Part shown: piece after piece, positions 1 through 10,518 of the stretch
How the letters are laid out: every line of letters begins with the position of its first letter
Numbering within the stretch: the stretch's first letter is position 1
NCBI GenBank assembly: GCA_958299035.1
Contig: CATQJL010000001.1
Coordinates: 10,577,817 to 10,641,816 of the forward strand
DNA length: 64,000 nt
Direction: 5' to 3'
Source: Cylicocyclus nassatus
Lineage: Eukaryota; Nematoda; Chromadorea; Rhabditida; Strongylidae
The notes under the pieces: model-generated
The model's database searches: none
Seen by the model: only the letters and a program-made list of their open reading frames with translations
Told to the model about the DNA's origin: nothing
Program-made: the position numbers and the translations under genes

Positions 1-515
1 TGTCATAATGTCAAGTAAAATGTAAAGACGGGCACAAGCTCTCTATTTTTCAAATGTTGAAAATTTAAAGCAAAACCCACGTACTTTTCAATGCCGTCTG
101 AAAAAAACTTTATAGTTTTCACAGTCTTTAAATATGCAGACATGCAAATTTTGTAGAAGGAGTAAGAGAACGGGTAAAAAAATGAAACTGTGGCAATTAG
201 TCGGACGATCAAGCATGTACTTTTATTGGTATGTAAATACCGGTAAAGGTGTTCCACTACAAACCCGTATCGGCCTAATAGCTCAAGATTATTTCTTCTG
301 AATTGTAATTTTTTTTATAACTGCAAGTTTATTGGCACTGTTGCCCACAATCTACAGGAAAAGCGTTTTAGTCAAGGTGGCCTATTTTAGTAAAAAAACG
401 AAAATCATTTTTATTAGAATCTTGAACGCTAATTCCAAATTTGTCCGTATCTGTTGCATTCTCTTGGATGCCGATGAGCGTTTTTTGAACCAAAAACGTG
501 GGATTCACTCAAAAT
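1..515. other. Duplicated non-coding DNA
   Basis: I see no gene here. The stretch is AT-rich and matches 47462-47975 with small differences. Short open frames are not conserved between the two copies. Confidence 0.5.
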
Positions 516-642
516 CAATGTGTGTTGTGTGTTGTGTGTGTATCTGGTCTGTCTATCCTATCTGTCTATCTACTGTCCATCTGTCTTATCTATCTATCTG
601 TCTATCTGTCTATCTATGCGTCTGTCTATCTATCTGTCTGTC
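516..642. repeat. Microsatellite (GT)n followed by (TCTR)n
   Basis: TGTGTTGTGTG repeats are followed by TCTA/TCTG tetranucleotides to about 642. The copy-2 counterpart at 47978-48037 is much shorter, so the tract has changed length since the duplication. Confidence 0.9.
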
Positions 643-753
643 CGTTACGAAACTTGTAGAACGTGTTCCAGCCAACGTCCTGAGCCCAAATTTTGCACGG
701 CTTGTGCTAACAGCATGGAAGTCTATCATGCAAAAGCGGGAGCGGATCCGTTA
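643..753 (+). other. Possible zinc-ribbon-like coding fragment
   Basis: An open frame just after the microsatellite reads RYETCRTCSSQRPEPKFCTA and onward, with a CxxC pair and a second CxxC 12 residues later. This spacing resembles small zinc ribbons. The frame persists in copy 2 (48038-48157) with two amino-acid changes and one silent change. In copy 1 it is cut by the MITE at 754. There is no clear splice acceptor, and upstream lies only simple repeat, so this may be a relic or chance. Confidence 0.22.
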
Positions 754-955
754 AGCCCCGGGCAGACTTCACGCAATTTGATCGTCGCGACTGAATCGCG
801 ACGAGACAACTGTTACAACACCATTCCATGCCGATCAAATTGCATTCGGTTGTGATGCTTTTCCAGCCCGAAATTTTTGAATGTGAAATGAAAATGAATG
901 GAAATCTTGGCGATTAGATCGCGACGATCAAATCGCGTGAAGTTTGCCCGGGGCT
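754..955. mobile_element. Harbinger-like MITE (202 bp), copy 1 only
   Basis: Terminal inverted repeats read AGCCCCGGGCAGACTTCACG at the left and the complement of AGCCCCGGGCAAACTTCACG at the right, continuing through GATCGTCGCGA. TTA precedes the left end and GTA follows the right end, which fits a decayed 3-bp TTA target duplication. Copy 2 lacks the element at the matching place (about 48150). There is no coding capacity. It shares terminal motifs (CATACTTCACGCGAT type) with elements at 27314-27522 and 46650-46879. Confidence 0.85.
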
Positions 956-1339
956 GTAGGTGTATCCTTCAAAAACTGAGTACCATTTGGTTCCTGGTCG
1001 GCAAAATTGAGCCTGTAGCACCACTTTTTGCAAAGTCATGGATATGTTTGACAAGTAAATGTGCAAGCCATGGACATTACCAAAAAATGGTCAAAAGTCT
1101 ACTTTACGAAAATGGCGCCAAGCCCCAGTGATTATGGTCCTTAAGGTGACTACGAAGCTAACAACTCTAAAAACCTATCTGAATTTGCATTTGTTTCTTT
1201 GGGGAAAGTCTCATCCACGCGAAATTACCGATCTCACATGAAAAGCTATAGAAATGAATAGCTGTTTACAAATCATTCGTGATAGTCTGCATAGCGCGGA
1301 GAGTTTCATTGTCATTAACGCGAGAATGAGTAAAGCATA
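956..1339. other. Duplicated non-coding DNA, inverted in copy 2
   Basis: I see no gene. From about 1140 to 1339 this stretch matches the reverse complement of 48650-48851, not the forward strand, so one copy carries an inversion. Confidence 0.6.
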
Positions 1340-1472
1340 GGTAGGTGCCAGAGTAAGCGAATAGGGTCCCGCGCAGAATTGACGTCACTTGGATTGGCCA
1401 GCATTGTGAGAGGCGTCAATTCTGCACGGGACCCCAACCTGAACAAAATATTCGCTTACTCTGGCACCTACC
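1340..1472. mobile_element. Fold-back MITE (133 bp), copy 1 only
   Basis: The long terminal inverted repeats begin GGTAGGTGCCAGAGTAAGCG and extend about 45 bp inward through GGGTCCCG and CAGAATTGACG. ATA flanks both sides (AGCATA then ATAGAGATAG). The matching copy-2 sequence, read on its inverted strand, is AGCATACAGATAG with no insert. This supports a real insertion with a 3-bp target duplication. Confidence 0.85.
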
Positions 1473-1962
1473 ATAGAGATAGTGGGACCAAAGCAGAGGT
1501 GACAGCTCACATGAATTTCACTTCAGAACCGATAAACCTAATTTTATCGCAAACGATATTATGCCTTTTCTCGTGGTTTCGATGGTAAAATTCGGCAAGA
1601 AAAAAGTTGCGAAACCCCCAAAAAACTAGATTTGAATGTGGTAACGTTCCGCTAATCTGATAAGTAGTCGCTGTAAGATTTCGCCCAACCGCCAATTAGA
1701 GAAATCAATTTAGTGACTTTGGGACGGCCTACGCGATTATCAAATGCAAGCAGTACCAACAATAAGCTTTCAAATTTCACTCAAAATTTGAATATCCCTC
1801 TATTCCCTAAAAGACGAGCATGAAGGAAACCACTGAACAATGCTGGTACATGCGTGATCTTTTCGAAGGTTTAAAATTCATAGATGAGTTTTGAAAGTGC
1901 TGCCACTTTACGAGATTACGCTACAGTGCAGTTCTTGGAATGAAATTATGAAATTATCTTAC
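1473..1962. other. Duplicated stretch downstream of the lysine-rich exon
   Basis: If the lysine-rich gene is real, its later exons should lie here or further left on the minus strand. I could not recognise an acceptor and conserved frame with confidence. Differences from copy 2 include small indels that would break short frames. Confidence 0.3.
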
Positions 1963-2202
1963 GCTTGCACACGGTTTCGCTAGAATGTTTTCACCCGGAT
2001 TTTCTTCAACCGGATTCATTTGTTGTTCCTTATTTGGTGCTTTCTCTTCCTTCTTTGCTGGTGATTCTCCCTTCTTTGGAGCTGTCGGCGCAGGCGAAGG
2101 CTGTGATGGAGACTGTGATGATTTCTGCTGCTTGCCGCTCTTCTTCTTGCCGCCCTTCGCAGATTTTTTGCTACCGCTCGCTTTCTTTCGCGGAACACAC
2201 AT
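1963..2202 (-). CDS. Lysine-rich protein, first exon (copy 1)
   Basis: The minus strand opens with MCVPRKKASGSKKSAKGG and runs 80 codons to a serine codon followed directly by a splice donor GTAAGA. The product is basic: a Lys/Ser/Gly-rich N-terminus, then Ser/Pro/Gln-rich and Glu/Lys-rich parts, with no signal peptide or membrane segment. That composition resembles disordered nuclear or chromatin-associated tails, but I do not recognise the family. The reason to believe it is comparison with copy 2: from 2028 to 2295 the copies show no differences at all, while flanking DNA differs every few dozen bases. The end of the exon (near EQQMNPVEEN) has changed. Later exons are not identified. Recent gene conversion is an alternative explanation for the identity. 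Confidence 0.55.
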
Positions 2203-2295
2203 TTCTCTGATATAATGTGAAGTAGATAGAAGCCGTTATGCAGAGCTCACAGAGAAGGACTCACAACCGTTTACAGCTTGAAGAATTCTAGAAAT
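2203..2295 (-). promoter_or_regulatory. Conserved region upstream of the lysine-rich exon
   Basis: These 93 bp directly upstream of the start codon are identical in both duplication copies, while identity drops just beyond. An AT-rich motif (CACATTATATCAG on the minus strand) lies within 20 bp of the ATG. A 5' UTR or promoter is inferred from conservation and position only. Confidence 0.3.
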
Positions 2296-4650
2296 GTTGC
2301 ATAGTTGCTTTCAAACGTCTGCAATATGGTAAACATCTGTTATTTTTCACTAATCATATCATTTTCAAGTATAAAAAATACGAGTTAATTCTGAATGTGG
2401 AGAAGGATAATGGCATTTTACCAACAACAAATTGAAGTCACGGCAAACCAGCATTTTCTTATGGGTCACTACACACAGCATCTCAGAAAAAGCATGCCCT
2501 ATTTTTGCGAGCTCTCATTGAGATTGGCGAAATTTTCCGTAGCAGTCAGCATTACGCGAGGGTCAGTTGCTGAGCCAATCAACCACTTTTTACGGATACA
2601 AAGTCTTTTCATTTGAATGTATTGGAGAAAAAATTGCCTTTTCACGCAAGCCATGGGGCTACGGTGCTTTGCGGTGATGGCAAACAAGTATTTGAGCTTA
2701 AAGATTCTCTAGAACATAAAGCGGCTTAAACCGTATTATTTTCTTGATATATACCCTGAATTCACCAGCAAAAACGCAACTCTGTAATCTTTTTCAAGCA
2801 AGCAGCTCGGCCGCACCATTGTGCCTTGCGGGATCGCAGCAGAGTGTCCTTTGATCACGATATTTTTTGGTGTATCAGGCTGTTTAAGTTTGGAAAAACA
2901 CCTTCTACTCGTGGAATTATGGCAATTGAATTAGCTTAAGTGTTAAATAACTAGCTAACACAAACTTTCATTATTGGTCACACGAAAGCGATTTTTTTGG
3001 CAGGCGTCACTTCATCCCCTACCTTAGAGTATCAAAAATCAGAAGATTTTCTTCCATTTTCGCCTGCACAAATCAAGAAGATCATTCCAAATAAGCAATA
3101 GGGAGTACGAAAGTGCTTTGCTTCAGTTTCGTGCCCGATAGATTGACATATTCGATATTATTCGCGAGCAAGATTTCACGAGTATCTAGAGTTGAAAAAA
3201 TACTTTCTAGCTATGAACGGATGGTATTCTCGCAGGTGAATTAATTAGTGAATTGATTGATTTCTGATCCTTTTTTGTTTTTTCCTTAGTTGTTCCTGAT
3301 GGCATGTTTTACAATGTGCTCCTTTTTTTATGATATTTTCCCCAGATTTTACAAATTTGAAGTGAAATTTGCTCTTCTTTGATAGTGGGATGCCCAAGCA
3401 TGGATTCTGATAGCAACAAAAAGCGATTCTGGAAATTTTTAGAAGCAAGCTAGAGATGCTAAAAAACTCCGTTGTATTGCATTTTGCTTGCCCTATCCAA
3501 ATGTTACAACAACTTTTCGAGAAGACTGAGTTGAAAGTCATATAAAATAGCTGAAAAAGATAGGTGAAACAATCGGTGGAAGATTTTGATAGTTATTCGA
3601 GCGATCTTCAAAGGACACGGGACAAAAACACCACTGCCATAAATAGGAAGAAATTCTGCATTCTAATATCGTGTCAAAGGGAGGACGCGCAGGAGGAACC
3701 AAAGGCCTAGCCGGCAGTGCCCGCAGGAGATAATTAGAGGCGCGAGCACTGCGCCGGAGATTTGGCCAGGATCCAAGAAAACTTGGTAGGAATCCATAAA
3801 TGTTCGTAAGAAAACTTACCTCGTAACTTCGCTGGGGAAAACGCTAGAGAAATAAGTGGGGCAATTTGTAATCTGCGTTTTCAGCCGCATTTATAGGAGA
3901 AATGAAAGCGGAATTCACTTTTCATTTACGTTCAATCTTTGAATATGAATAATCCCAGAAAAACATTAACTACGTCGAAGTACTTACACTCAAGTTTTAA
4001 GATTTCTAAGCATATTGAATGTCAAGAAACCAAAGTCGTCAAATGTGACGCTGAAAATCGGTAGTAGAGAATTGAAGATTAAGAAATTGTTCACAAATCT
4101 TGCTCGAATTCTCATGAACCATCTGAAAACCATAATGGTAAATCTACAACTTACAGAAAATTTTACGTCAATGTGATGCAAATTCTCAATTTCTGAAAAG
4201 TTTCTAATTTGGTTCAAACACAATTTTGCAATCATTTGATTTATCAATTCAAAGTTTCATCTTGGACTGCTGACTTTAAGTTTACCTTCTCCTCCATTTT
4301 CCAACTTGAATTGTGAAAATGCTTTATGGCGAGTTTTTCGAATGACGGATGTTTCATTAAGAGAAGCCATGGAAAGTGGATTTCAAAACTTTTACTCGTA
4401 TTCCTGTGCTTTTTCATGAGCAGAGTTATGAAATACGTTTTCGTATGGTCTCCTTCAAGTTTTTTTGCTATGTTGCTCTGAATCCTTACCAAATCCTCTC
4501 CACAGTGTTTGCGCTCGTAATTGCTTCCTGCGGATATGGCGGCAGGGCCTTTGGTTCCTCCTGCTACGCCGCCGTTTTTTAAAGGTTTATCTGTCTTTGT
4601 TCTGAGTGATTTGAACACAGTCCTAAACGGCACCAATTTTCGGACCGACC
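2296..4650. other. Duplicated DNA, no gene recognised
   Basis: This matches about 49720-52174. The minus-strand open frame at 4636-4244 (130 codons) is interrupted in copy 2 by an indel near 52070 and a stop, so it is unlikely to be coding in both. Other open frames are short and not conserved. Copy 2 carries an extra 51 bp at 50837-50887 where copy 1 (about 3376) has none. Confidence 0.4.
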
Positions 4651-4887
4651 GTTTTAATTACGTATTGGTCTTTTCTGCCGTTTCCTTCCATCCTCAACAT
4701 GACATTGGTGAGGATTGGTGAGGCGCCGCGTCGCTTCGGGCTTGCGCCACTTTCTTTTCTCGCCGCACCACGCCAAACGAGCGTCCGCTACATGGCGCAG
4801 GCCCGAAGCGAGGCGGCGCCGCACCAATCCACGTCATGTTGAGGCTGGAAGGCATACGGTAGAAAAAAATCAATACGTATTGAAAAC
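4651..4887. mobile_element. Fold-back MITE, in both copies (copy 1)
   Basis: Inverted arms of about 100 bp begin GTTTTAATTACGTATTGG at the left and end with CAATACGTATTGAAAAC at the right. The arms carry CCTCAACATGAC and GCGCCGC motifs in mirrored order. The centre holds about 30 bp not seen in copy 2. Because both copies carry it, insertion predates the duplication. Confidence 0.85.
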
Positions 4888-6330
4888 GACTGTATGTAAA
4901 TAGTAAACACGTAAATTACGTAAATGCAATTGCTGGAATTTTTCCAGCTTAAAAGCCAAGAAGCATCGGGCAAAAAATGCAAAAACGTGGCCTGTGGTTT
5001 TTTGTTCTGGATGGATATTTTTTATAGCCAAGCACATATAGTGATAAGATCCTCATAGTTTATTTTCAAAGGTTCATAGAATTCAACTCTACATGTGAAA
5101 CTAGCGCGCGATAGTGTTTGCCAACTTTCGTCCTTTATTTTTTCCTTAACTTATAGCGCTAAAAAAGATGCAGGGAATGCATTTAATGAATGGTTGTTGC
5201 GTATACTACATGCTAAATAATTAGAACGTCTTGCAGAGTTTCATATGTGAAATACATCTCGAGGTACCTTTTTTTGAATTTTGGCTTCAGTTGCTTCATA
5301 CACAATACGATTTACGCTAATGTTTTGTAATCGTTTTGTAGACCATGTTCTGTCTATCGGATAGTGTCCCACACTTTTATATTCACATTGCGGCTGTGGC
5401 AGAAACGCTCTTTTTTTTTTTGAACTAGTTAAGATAAATCAAAAGAACTCTCTTCAGGGTTCGGCATAAACTGGCACCAGGGACTTTCAAAACGAAGTAC
5501 CCTTTGATCTTAGGGATTTCGTACGATGTCCACTCTGACCTATTTTGCATTTGCTTAGGGAGCGCTTTGTGATTGGAGCAGATTTCTCGGTTGCGAGCCA
5601 GACCGTGAAATTTGATGGCATTAAAACGTCGAAAACAAAACATTACAATTTTTTTCTTTGTACTAAACTTTTATAGTGTAGATACAATTCATTTAAGAAA
5701 GTACGAAAACGTATGTGATCAAAGGGTCAGTGCCAGTTCAGCTGGCACCCGGTGTCAGCTATATCAGAAAAAAGTTCAGCGCAGCTTTCATTCGCATAAG
5801 TTTTCACGAATTTTTTGGGCAATAGTTCGGGCCCAGTGCGCATGCACACATCACATTTGGGCCATATGATTGCGTTTTTTTGTAAACAAGGCTTTGGTCT
5901 GTTTGGGGCAGAATTCGAATTCCTGCGCTGTGTTAGCACCGGCATTTCGGCGGCATACCGACGGCATGCCGTTAGCATGCGGCTACTGGCAGCATGCTAA
6001 TGAATTGAGGTGTCTATAAAGAGTAGGCATGCCGCCATGCCGGCCGCGTGCCAGCGGCGTGCCCGGTCATTCCAGGAAACAGCGGCATCTCGCAAAAACG
6101 ATATCCTCTTCTGCCGAAAACGATATTCAGCTTGACCCGGTGCCAGCTGTGCCGAGCTTCTCTGTTCTCTGTGGTTTCCAGTGTACAGTTTGATAAGAAA
6201 TCATTGTACGATAATTCCAGTTTCTTGGAGCCCATGTAAGTTCAAAATACAAGCATCGAAATTTTGTAAGACAAGTGAAATAAATTCGGAGATTCTGGAG
6301 TCACTTTACAAGGAAGAACTTTGTGTTGAG
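4888..6330. other. Duplicated DNA with a GC-rich GCATGCC patch
   Basis: I see no convincing gene. Positions 5935-6070 are GC-rich with repeated GCATGCC/GGCATGC words and a TATAAAG at about 6015. The plus-strand frame 6048-6239 ends at a donor-like GTAAGT, but the three base differences from copy 2 (53507-53698) all change amino acids in both frames I tested, which argues against selection on a protein. Confidence 0.4.
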
Positions 6331-6400
6331 CTCCTTTATTTAATTTTTTTTATTTATTTTATTTAAATATGCACTATAAGTGCGCCAAAAGAAATTAACT
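6331..6400 (-). repeat. LINE-type 3' end with (ATTT)n tail, copy 1
   Basis: TTTATTTATTTTATTTAAAT followed by ATGCACTATAAGTGCGC matches the tail and adjoining 3' sequence of the elements at 24285 and 59010. On the minus strand this is a retroelement 3' end with an (AAAT)n tail. No coding part is attached. Confidence 0.6.
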
Positions 6401-7435
6401 TAATAACTAATCACACAGCACAGTTGAAAAACTGCGATTTGACAGTGTTCATAACAGCAAAACACACTTAAGTATATGTAGTGTTCGCTCACGTTCCCCG
6501 TCACTGCTGATAACGATGGCAAACTGTCAACCCAGCATATTTTTTATAGCTTGCTACGCTTCGTTCCTTTCAATGTATTAACTTCTATGGATCACCGGAG
6601 GAGTATTTTCAGAGCAGGAAGCAAAAAGTCTCAACATTTTTTTAACCATTCGAAGTTTGAAATTATAGAAAATCGACGTAGACCGCCGACTTTTCTAGAT
6701 CTTCTGAGCCGTGAGACATGAATTTTATGTAGCCCATATATTATCTAACTTTGTGTGCTCATTTTCTACTCCTATCGCAACAAAGATGAAAATCGAATGT
6801 CTGCTTTTGTTAATGAAGACTTTCTCTGTTTTACAGATAGATAATCAACAGTGATTATGTCTTCGTTGGGCAGAGATCGCAGTAAAATACGAACATTCCA
6901 GATAAAATAAAGGTTACTGCATGACAAAGGCGCAAAATTCTTTTAGCGGGAGTCCGAAGGCGGCGCGCGCGTATTTTCACCGTTGTAAAATATGCGCCTC
7001 ATGCGCTCTGCGGCTAAAAAAGCCGCGTTTGCGTCCAAAGATATTGCGCCTTCGTCATCGGCAGCCTTACATGTATGTCCCGGTAGAAGGGGGTTAGGAA
7101 GAAGTCTATGTTGAATCAATCCCCTTTTCCTAAGCTTTGGAATGGTATATAGGATGCTGGAAGAAATAATTGCTAGTTTTTGAAAAAGGGTTGGAGATAT
7201 TTAACATTAGCTTGCTCACCTCGCCATTTTAATGATATTACCTTTTATGGGTCACCGAAGCGAGTATTTTTTGAAGCACGGAAGTAAAAAGCCTCAACAA
7301 TTTGCAAACCATTCGAAAGCTGAGCTCATGGGGAATCTACGTAGACAGTCGCCTTTTTTTCTAGGTCTTCTTAGCAGTGAGATATGAGGCCAACTGATTT
7401 TGTTTGCTCACTTTCTGCTCTCCTATCGCAACTAT
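6401..7435. other. Duplicated DNA, no gene recognised
   Basis: No conserved frame found. Positions 6940-7060 are GC-rich with GCGGCTAAAAAAGCCGC, a small hairpin also present in copy 2 at about 54473. Confidence 0.4.
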
Positions 7436-8190
7436 TTTTTATTTATTTTATTTATTTAATGCGCACAACGCGTGCCACATTTTCGACAAAGTAAATGGAT
7501 ATACTCAGAACCTGAGCAGTGTCAAACAAACAACCAATAACATCTACAACAGATCACGGCTCCCAGATGTCAAGAATAGAGGGTGAGTTAAGCTTGTTGA
7601 GACCATGTACGAATATATTATCAGTGTGAAGCTCACTGGAGTCTGTCTCATCCCTTGCTTGTAGCGAAAGTGCTCTAAGATCACTCAACTTAAGCAACTG
7701 TATTTGCGAGGACGGTATGTGTTGATAAATATGCCCGACTAACTCTGGGGAGAAAATAGAACTCGGTAATAAAATGCAAAAAGATGAGACAGGCCTGACA
7801 AGCTATTTTCAAATAATAAAGGAAGGGTGAACCGGACTGGAACCAACTAGTGGGAGAAGTAATGGTCGAAACAGTGAATGACTTGAAGCTTCAACGGTCG
7901 CAAATATAGTATTTGGGAAGGTTACCACTAAGATCTTTTGCGCAATTGGAAGATTAATAGAGTTAGTTACATAATACTAGAGGAAGCCCAAGCAGCATGC
8001 GAAGCAGAGACCGTAGGGGAAGTTCGGCAGGTGAACGGCAGCACTATACGAGCGGTAACGAGAAGTAGTCATGTGGAGGAAAATTAGTCAAATTCAATTT
8101 CTTGAGTCTACTTTTGAAAGTGAGAATATCTAAAGAAGACAGAATTTCTTTAGGTAAACACTGGAGATATTTCGACATGTGTGCAAAAAC
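7436..8190 (-). repeat. Probable second LINE-like 3' fragment
   Basis: It begins with TTTATTTATTTTATTTATTT and ATGCGCACAACGCGTGCC, a layout like the other (ATTT)n-tailed ends here. The following 700 bp on the minus strand have broken coding-like patches but no intact motif I can name. Copy 2 holds the same at 54890-55640. Confidence 0.35.
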
Positions 8191-8576
8191 TATTACTCGC
8201 ACTTGTTATCAAAGATGCCGCTGAGTGGCAGTAGATGTGCATGCATTGTAAAACATGTAAACAGTAGCTTTTAAGTGACAAATTCTTGACGCGAGGAATA
8301 GTTGTTTATCGCAACTACCACTCGCACTTGTTATCAAAGTGGCTGCTGAACAGCACAGACGTCACGGTAAAAAATGTAAACAGTGGCCTTTGAGTGACAC
8401 ACTCTTAGACGCTTATCATAACGTCCTTGAGTAATATACATTTAGTGGTCGAATGGCTGATAAGCAATGCATTCGGTTCTCTTTGTTCTCATGAACGTCA
8501 GGGTCTAGCTCAATTTTCTAGTTGATAGACATATAATAATAGTAACTAAACAAATATGACCACCTTTTGAGGAGAT

Positions 8577-8662
8577 ATGCAAAACAGCACCACCAACGAA
8601 CAGGCCTTTGTTCAAGCCTTTGAGGAAAGGGTGGATTTTAAGAGGACTAGTTGCAAAGAAAA
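8577..8662 (+). CDS. Exon A of a small two-exon gene candidate (copy 1)
   Basis: The frame starts with an ATG and reads MQNSTTNEQAFVQAFEERVD and onward for 28 codons plus two bases, ending at GAAAA before a donor GTGAGTTT. The product is hydrophilic and not recognised. In copy 2 the same exon has two more A bases just before the donor (56115), which changes the phase of the splice. In copy 1 the candidate partner exon B lies 5.9 kb away because of the insertion at 8717-14382; in copy 2 it is only 265 bp away. The frame is conserved elsewhere. Run-length sequencing error is possible. Confidence 0.4.
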
Positions 8663-8737
8663 GTGAGTTTCTTGAAGAGCTCCATTTTTTCATTTCTTTT
8701 TCTTGATTTAGAAGATATGGGCCCGTAGTAATCTACC

Positions 8738-9114
8738 CTACCTGCCGGCAGGTCTTGCCCTCAACTCGTCGCGATCTCGCCCTCATGTCATGGAAACTGA
8801 CAACGCTCTTTCTAGCTCCCCCAAAGCAATCAGTTTGGCATTCTCCATGTCTGACGGCCCAGCCTAGAGCTGGGCACCAGATGGAGGTCGAAAAAAATCC
8901 GAAAAATTTCGACAAATTCAAATTTTGGGTTCAAAAGATTGACCTGCCGGCAACCTCGTGAGGTATTTTGTCGAGATATATGCCGGCATCTCGCCCTCAA
9001 CCTGCCGGCATCTCGCCCTCGTGTCAGCAAAGAAAGGAAAATAGCGTGCATATTGAGGAGTGCAACCTGCCGGCATCTCGTCGTGGTCGGACCACGACGA
9101 GATGCCGGCAGGTT
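8738..9114. repeat. Cluster of CCTGCCGGCA repeats ending in a 51-bp palindrome
   Basis: The words CCTGCCGGCA and ATCTCGCCCTC recur in both orientations at about 8740, 8943, 8980, 9001 and 9066. Positions 9064-9088 and 9090-9114 are perfect reverse complements around a single G. It has the look of a nested or self-inserted terminal repeat. Confidence 0.85.
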
Positions 9115-10224
9115 CATGACATTCATCTCATTTTTTGACGTATTTTTGATGATTTCTTTATTTTTCGTGTTTTTTTTCTTGTTTTTGAGGCACACTCATG
9201 ATCCAAAACACTCACAAAATTTCAAAAATAGTTGGCATGATGAGTCTTTCTATTTTGCTGTAAGAAAAATAATGATTGTAAAACGTTTCATGCGCTACAA
9301 GACCATTTCTTGTTTCCCATTGCATGTTTTCCTATCTGTATTTTGATCTACAGGGTGTTTTTTGAAGGATGCTGTTATATGTGTATTGTTTTTTTTTTTG
9401 CTAAACATGGATGCTTAGTATGGAGGTTTTGTTTCTCATGCTGTTCGGTGTTGCAGCAGTTGAGCTCCCAATTAGCTCGCGGCTTCCTATCGTTTTAACT
9501 TGATGTAAACATCTACTATACATTAAGATTTGAGTCTAGCTTGATGAGTTTAGCTCAAAATGTACTTTGGATCCTTTGTAGCTGCGGTAAGACGCATGTA
9601 TTTATATTCTACTCTGGTATGTCCGTCACATGTACTATTCTTTGTCCTATATCACGTTCAAGCCAGCGTGTGTCTCGATGCTAAGCGCTGTGTCACAGGT
9701 TATCTTTCCATTTCATATTGCCTTTGTTTTTCAAACGCGCATTTGCTGTCTTATCCTCTCGTTATACACGCACATCGCAGTATAGTAACCGATTTCTCTC
9801 AAATCGCGCGGTAGTGATAACTTACTTCACCAAATAATATTTCCAGAAATGTGACGCGAATACACTGGTCACAATCATTGTGCGAATTCGGCAATTTCGA
9901 AAGACAACGAGAGGGTAGGTAAGTGCAGTAGATACGCTCATCAAAGCTCTTCGGAATTTTTGCAATATAGTTTTTCCAGAACTTTGGCTCAACGAAAAGT
10001 GGGTATTTTGTCGTAGTATGATATCAAATGTGATGGAGCAGTCACTGGCAGAGTTGGCGAAAGTTTCCAAGCTCTGCCTTCAGGTACGTTCTATCTACAT
10101 TCGAAATGTTAGTAAGGATTCTCAACTTTTCTGTAGAGTTTACCTACAGTTTACCTGGTTTTTTTCTCCTTCTTCTCCTTCGCACAGTATTGGATAGCAC
10201 TTCTATCCAATTTACATGATTTAT
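9115..10224. other. Insertion interior, no gene recognised
   Basis: AT-rich with T-rich tracts. The open frames are short and show no domain I recognise. Confidence 0.4.
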
Positions 10225-10518
10225 TTATTTGTTCCAAGTTGTTTCTGCTCGCTTTTTCCCTACACTTTCTTGATGAGTCACCTTAACTTTTCTTAATGAC
10301 ACTGTCTCAATGACAGTGTCATATTTATTGCCTGTGTAGTTTGCACTAGCGGCTCCGTTCTGCGCGGTCGCTTTCGCGGATCGTGGAGGTTGGTGATTAC
10401 GACCAAGCTCGTGCAATATGCCGAAAAGCTTCTCAGCTTCCCATTTGCTTTTTTGCCTACTGTCACTTTTATTTACATGCAGCGAAGTTGAGGAGTCGGA
10501 AGAGATTTCGTTTTTGTT
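10225..10518 (-). CDS. Open frame, possible terminal exon, unknown protein
   Basis: A clean minus-strand frame of 97 codons plus stop runs from just after a TGA to TAA at 10225. It includes KWEAEKLFGILHELGRNHQP and ends VGKKRAETTWNK. Its codons look protein-like and the product is basic and hydrophilic without membrane segments. There is no obvious ATG at its start, so it may be a terminal exon; an AG within GTGACAG (about 10470) could be the acceptor. It lies inside the 5.7 kb insertion, so it could belong to that element or be captured host sequence. There is no second copy to test conservation. Confidence 0.3.
   Translation of the reverse strand, partial: NKNEISSDSSTSLHVNKSDSRQKSKWEAEKLFGILHELGRNHQPPRSAKATAQNGAASANYTGNKYDTVIETVSLRKVKVTHQESVGKKRAETTWNK

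Noticed and set aside
2395..2616. 73-codon plus-strand frame present in both copies
   Set aside because: Most differences between copies are amino-acid changes plus an indel; no splice or start context supports it.
4244..4636. 130-codon minus-strand frame
   Set aside because: Copy 2 has an indel and stop in the same stretch, there is no recognised domain, and a fold-back element sits directly next to it.
5938..6070. GC-rich GCATGCC-rich patch as a CpG-island promoter
   Set aside because: It is made of short mirrored words and no transcript structure follows; more likely a decayed palindromic repeat.
6048..6239. 63-codon plus-strand frame with TATA upstream and GTAAGT at its end, kept open in both copies
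   Set aside because: All three differences between copies change the protein in this frame and in the opposite-strand frame, which is not what selection on a protein would leave.
8941..9115. CRISPR-like array because of repeated CCTGCCGGCATCTCG words
   Set aside because: Repeats are in both orientations with irregular spacing, in eukaryotic DNA without cas genes.
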